DNA of 7,994 nucleotides. Source: an uncultured Pirellulaceae bacterium. GTDB lineage: Bacteria; Planctomycetota; Planctomycetia; Pirellulales; Pirellulaceae. The DNA lies in the NCBI GenBank assembly GCA_934255105.1, contig CAKQNH010000183.1, forward strand, positions 1 through 7,994, written 5' to 3'. Below are positions 5,222 to 7,994 of the stretch, in pieces. The notes under the pieces are model-generated. The model searched no databases. It had not been told where the DNA came from and saw nothing but the letters and a program-made list of their open reading frames with translations. Both the position numbers and the translations under genes were made by a program. Numbering within the stretch: position 1 is the first letter of the stretch; each line of letters opens with the position of its first letter.

Positions 5222-5269
5222 GATTTTCTACCTTCAGGCACTGCATACCCACGTCTTCGCTTTAAACTG

Positions 5270-5550
5270 CTTCGGCTGGATTTATCTGGAGAAATCTCAT
5301 AGGTAGAAGATAGCCGGTAGGATATTTGCTCAGGTGTCTCCTGCCTCGTGATGAGGACCGACCACGAAGCTGAGCGCAGGGAGAACAAAGCAGCGTCCCT
5401 GACACCTTTTCCCCGATGGAACCATCAATCAACTTGGGCAGGGCGACCCAAATTGGAAAAATTCGTTGGCGGACGCAGAGTTTTCATACAGGCAATTCTC
5501 AAGTAGCCAACTTTGCATTTTGCAGCAGACCAAGGTTGCTTGACTTGGTT
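5270..5550. other. Intergenic region between array and ggt; no gene supported
   Basis: Only a third GCCGGTAGGATATTT copy (5313-5327) stands out, preceded by a related AGGTAGAAGATA (5301-5312). The minus-strand open frame 5011-5388 crosses the array edge and overlaps the HINT gene in another frame, so I do not accept it. A small inverted repeat ACCAAG/CTTGGT at 5529-5549 lies just 3' of the ggt stop but lacks a T-tract. The array boundary falls at 5269/5270. Confidence 0.5.
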
Positions 5551-7362
5551 TCAATATCCCATGGCTGAACTGGCCACACGTGGGTCGGAGGCTGCGGTGA
5601 GTAGGACGTCTGAGTTGTCGCCCGCTTGCCGAGGAGTGCCTTGTATCGAAATGCCCTGCGATACGGCCGCCGAGCCGATGCGTTCGATGGTGTGCCCCAT
5701 GGCAGCCAGTTGCTCGACGACTTTTTCGTCTACAGCGTTTTCACTAACGGCCACATCGGGGGACCACTGATGGTGTACCCGCGGCGCGGCGATGGCCCGC
5801 TCGATCGACTCGCCCAAATCGAGCGCGCGGACGAGTACCTGCAATACGGTGGTGATGATTTTGGGGCCTCCAGCCGCACCGCAACTCAACACCGGATTGC
5901 GATCATCGTCCAAGACAACAGTGGGGCTCATGCTCGACAGCGGACGCTTGCCGGGGGCTACCAAATTCGCATCTGATCCGAGGAGCCCGAAGGCATTGCG
6001 CACGCCGGGGGCAATGCTAAAATCATCCATCTCGTTGTTGAGCACGACGCCCGTTCCGGGGACGATCATCTTGCAGCCGAACGACGTATTAACGGTTTGA
6101 GTTATGGCTACCACGTTCCCTTGAGCATCGGCGGTCGTCAGGTGAGTCGTGTGCCTCTGCTTGCCGAACAAATCGACATTTGCTCGCGGCGGTTGCCCGT
6201 GACTGTCGACTGGCGTTGCGCGATCCAGGTCGATCGAGCTCGCGCGCTGTCGCAGATAATCCTGATCCAACAAACCTCGCGGAACCTTGGCGAAGTCGGC
6301 ATCGCCCAACCAATACGCCCGATCGGCCATGGCTCGCTTCATGACTTCTAGCAACAGATGCAGGCCTCGCGCGGTGGACTCTGCAAAGATGGAGGCCACA
6401 TCGAAATCGGCGAGCATGCCGAGCATCTGCGCAATGTGGATACCGCCGGAACTGGGGGGAGGGAATCCGATGATGGAGTGCTCGCGATAGGACGTCTGTA
6501 TAGCGCTGCGCTCCAGCGTTTCATAGTTGGCGAAATCGCGAGCCGTTAAAATGCCACCGGTCTCCTGCATAAAAGCTGCGGTCCGAGTCGCGAATTCGCC
6601 ATCGTAAAACCAAGCCACACCTTGTTCGGCGATCTGACGCAACGTGTGGGCCAGATCGGTTTGCTGCAACCGGTGGCCGCTGGGCCACGGCTGGCCCGAT
6701 GCGTCGAGCAGGACGCGGGCGGTGGCTGGGAAACGCTTGAGCTCCGCAGCGTGTTGGCGAATCACGCGCGCGAAATAGTCGTTGATGACAAACCCTTCTT
6801 CGGCTACCTGCGCAGCACCTTGCAGAGCATCCTGCCAGGGGATCTGGCCATGCTGCTGGGCCAGTCGTCCCAGCGTTGCCAATAGGCCGGGGACACCTGC
6901 GGCCAGCGGCCCGATCTGGCTCAGATCAGGTGCCGGCTTGCCATCGCGAAAGAACATCTCTGGACGCGCGGCTGCACCCGCCATTTCACGCCCGTCGAGC
7001 GCTAGCATCGTTCCGTCGGCCAGGCGCACGAGCGCGAAGCAGCCACCGCCGAGGCCCGAATTATGGCCGTCGACCACGGACAGCATCAGCGAAGCGGCTA
7101 CCGCCGCATCGATAGCGTTCCCACCGCGCGAGAACGCCTGCATGGCCGCTTGGCTGGCCAAGGGATTGACGGTTGCGACCACGCCGTGCGAGCCAGATGC
7201 CACGCGCGATGTAGCGGATGCGGCCTGCCGTTGGTCCAGCGCAGCGCCGCTTTGACCATGGGCAAAGCGCGTCATTCCGCCCGCTAGAGCGGCTAAGCCT
7301 AAGGAATTGCGTGAGAGATGGCTCAGAAAAACGCGGCGGCTGGTGGGTGGAAGGCTTGTCAT
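5551..7362 (-). CDS. ggt: Gamma-glutamyltransferase (gamma-glutamyltranspeptidase), Tat-exported
   Basis: A 603-residue N-terminal-nucleophile enzyme that cleaves or transfers the gamma-glutamyl group of glutathione and related peptides. The N-terminus has a Tat signal, SRRVFLSHL (8-16), then a hydrophobic stretch ending near AHG, so it is exported folded. The precursor would self-cleave before T405 (TTH at 405-407), the catalytic threonine. Residues matching the E. coli substrate pocket are present: R125, N425, D447, S476-S477 (in KRPLSSMSP) and the double glycine 498-499. Position 444 is Glu where E. coli has Gln. The stretch 448-475 is as long as in E. coli, so the lid loop is kept. Length is normal. 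I chose ATG 7362 over 7407 because AAGGA lies just upstream and the twin arginine falls at residues 9-10. A 44-base gap separates it from the divergent gene. Confidence 0.96.
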   Translation of the reverse strand: MTSLPPTSRRVFLSHLSRNSLGLAALAGGMTRFAHGQSGAALDQRQAASATSRVASGSHGVVATVNPLASQAAMQAFSRGGNAIDAAVAASLMLSVVDGHNSGLGGGCFALVRLADGTMLALDGREMAGAAARPEMFFRDGKPAPDLSQIGPLAAGVPGLLATLGRLAQQHGQIPWQDALQGAAQVAEEGFVINDYFARVIRQHAAELKRFPATARVLLDASGQPWPSGHRLQQTDLAHTLRQIAEQGVAWFYDGEFATRTAAFMQETGGILTARDFANYETLERSAIQTSYREHSIIGFPPPSSGGIHIAQMLGMLADFDVASIFAESTARGLHLLLEVMKRAMADRAYWLGDADFAKVPRGLLDQDYLRQRASSIDLDRATPVDSHGQPPRANVDLFGKQRHTTHLTTADAQGNVVAITQTVNTSFGCKMIVPGTGVVLNNEMDDFSIAPGVRNAFGLLGSDANLVAPGKRPLSSMSPTVVLDDDRNPVLSCGAAGGPKIITTVLQVLVRALDLGESIERAIAAPRVHHQWSPDVAVSENAVDEKVVEQLAAMGHTIERIGSAAVSQGISIQGTPRQAGDNSDVLLTAASDPRVASSAMGY

Positions 7363-7406
7363 CGAGTATCCTTGGGTAACGCTAACATTAACTTGGGGGG
7401 AATCCA
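7363..7406. promoter_or_regulatory. 44-base divergent intergenic region with both ribosome sites
   Basis: The region holds AAGGA (minus strand) for ggt and a run of six G (7395-7400) for the methyltransferase, six bases before its ATG. It is too short for two separate full promoters, so these probably overlap each other or reach into the genes. I see no clear -35/-10 pair. Confidence 0.45.
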
Positions 7407-7994
7407 ATGCAAATTCGTCTTTTTGTCAAAACCGGGCTGTTGGTAGCTGCCACGTATGTGAGTCTAACAGCTTCTTGGTTAGCCGCTCAAACCGCTCAGC
7501 TCGAAGCTGCACCCGCTCAATCGGCTGCCGCGCTGCCAGCAGATGCAGTTGCGCATCGCGCCGAAAACCTACCGGCAGGGATCAACGATAGTTTCCTCGA
7601 CCCAGAAATGAAAGTGGAGGATTTTGTTAAACGCTTCGAAACGGAAAGTCGCGAAGTGTTCTCCTCTCGGCAGGAGATCTTGAAAGCGGTGCAGCTTGAG
7701 CCCGGCATGGCTATCGCCGATATCGGCTCCGGGACCGGCCTCTACATCGGTGCCTTTTCGCAGGCCGTAGGAGACAAAGGTAAGGTCTACGCGGTCGACA
7801 TCTCACCCAACTTCGTCAAGCACTTACGCAAGCGAGTCAAGGATGAAAAGCTGACCAATGCTGAGGTCGTGCTGTGTACCGACCGCGACGTGAATCTAAA
7901 ACCCAATAGCCTCGACCGAGTTTTTATTTGCGACGTGTACCATCACTTCGAATATCCCGAAAGCTCGCTAGCGTCGATTCACGCCGCGCTGCGT
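7407..7994 (+). CDS. Class I SAM-dependent methyltransferase with signal peptide (partial, runs off window)
   Basis: The first 196 codons of a gene with no stop before the window end. Residues 1 to about 28 form a signal peptide: QIR-K start, hydrophobic LLVAATYVSLTASWLAA, likely cut near AAQ. An alanine-rich linker follows to about 48, then a helical stretch (65-98). The Rossmann-fold methyltransferase core begins at 99, with motif I ADIGSGTG (104-111) binding SAM, the acidic ribose-binding D131 in YAVDIS, and the later CDVYHHFEYPE (175-185). The family's substrate cannot be told from this. It is odd for a SAM enzyme to be exported, since SAM is made in the cytoplasm, but the hydrophobic N-terminus is clear. 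The ATG is supported by the GGGGGG ribosome site. It is the only gene on the plus strand here. Confidence 0.9.
   Translation, partial: MQIRLFVKTGLLVAATYVSLTASWLAAQTAQLEAAPAQSAAALPADAVAHRAENLPAGINDSFLDPEMKVEDFVKRFETESREVFSSRQEILKAVQLEPGMAIADIGSGTGLYIGAFSQAVGDKGKVYAVDISPNFVKHLRKRVKDEKLTNAEVVLCTDRDVNLKPNSLDRVFICDVYHHFEYPESSLASIHAALR

Larger units (their letters stand above)
2843..5269. repeat. Array unit 2 with its upstream flank
   Basis: This is the second copy of the 2384-base unit (2843-5226), with homology to the unit 0 remnant running on to 5269. Everything from 2859 to 4793 appears identical to 475-2409. Differences from unit 1 begin in the HINT coding region, and from 5093 to 5269 the sequence instead matches 120-296. 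Gene order and strand are as in unit 1. Confidence 0.95.

Noticed and set aside
5011..5388. 125-aa minus-strand open frame across the array edge
   Set aside because: It overlaps the HINT gene in another frame, crosses the homology boundary at 5269, and resembles no family I know.
5529..5549. Rho-independent terminator for ggt
   Set aside because: The ACCAAG/CTTGGT stem is short, AT-balanced and not followed by a T-tract on the minus strand.

Overview
The window looks like an accessory region of a planctomycete-type chromosome. The grounds are the HINT-domain style of the polymorphic-toxin fragments, the abundant GC-rich hairpin repeats built on GGGGACACAGCA, and the pairing of a Tat-exported gamma-glutamyltransferase with a signal-peptide-bearing SAM methyltransferase. 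This is a judgement from recalled family patterns; no marker gene is present.

Layout. Bases 1-5269 hold a tandem array that reads on the minus strand. One 2384-base unit appears twice (459-2842 and 2843-5226, with homology of the second copy running to 5269), and the right end of an older third copy survives at 76-296. Read in the direction of transcription, each full unit holds: a truncated HINT (Hedgehog/intein-type) domain fused to an 80-residue C-terminal toxin tip; 10 nt later a 90-aa likely immunity gene; a REP-like hairpin repeat; a MazE/MazF-type toxin-antitoxin pair overlapping by ATGA; and about 500 bases of non-coding, hairpin-rich sequence. Neither HINT-toxin fragment has a delivery module or the N-terminal catalytic part of HINT, so they look like orphan (displaced) toxin tips kept as recombination stock for a full-length polymorphic toxin elsewhere.

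The two full units show no difference that I can see from 475 to 2409 (against 2859-4793), then differ at 18 of about 300 bases inside the HINT coding part, then are unrelated (2709-2842 against 5093-5226). The leftover third copy carries the same upstream flank as unit 2. This mosaic fits crossing-over or gene conversion with one edge in the HINT segment.

Bases 5270-5550 hold no gene that I can support. Bases 5551-7362 (minus) encode a complete Tat-exported gamma-glutamyltransferase with all main catalytic residues. After a 44-base divergent gap, a methyltransferase with a signal peptide starts at 7407 (plus) and runs off the window.

How the parts may work together: the tip and immunity genes form a toxin-protection pair, the MazEF-like pair could make loss of a unit costly, and the HINT homology and repeats give recombination points. 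Only the gene content and repeat structure are directly visible; the dynamics are inferred.
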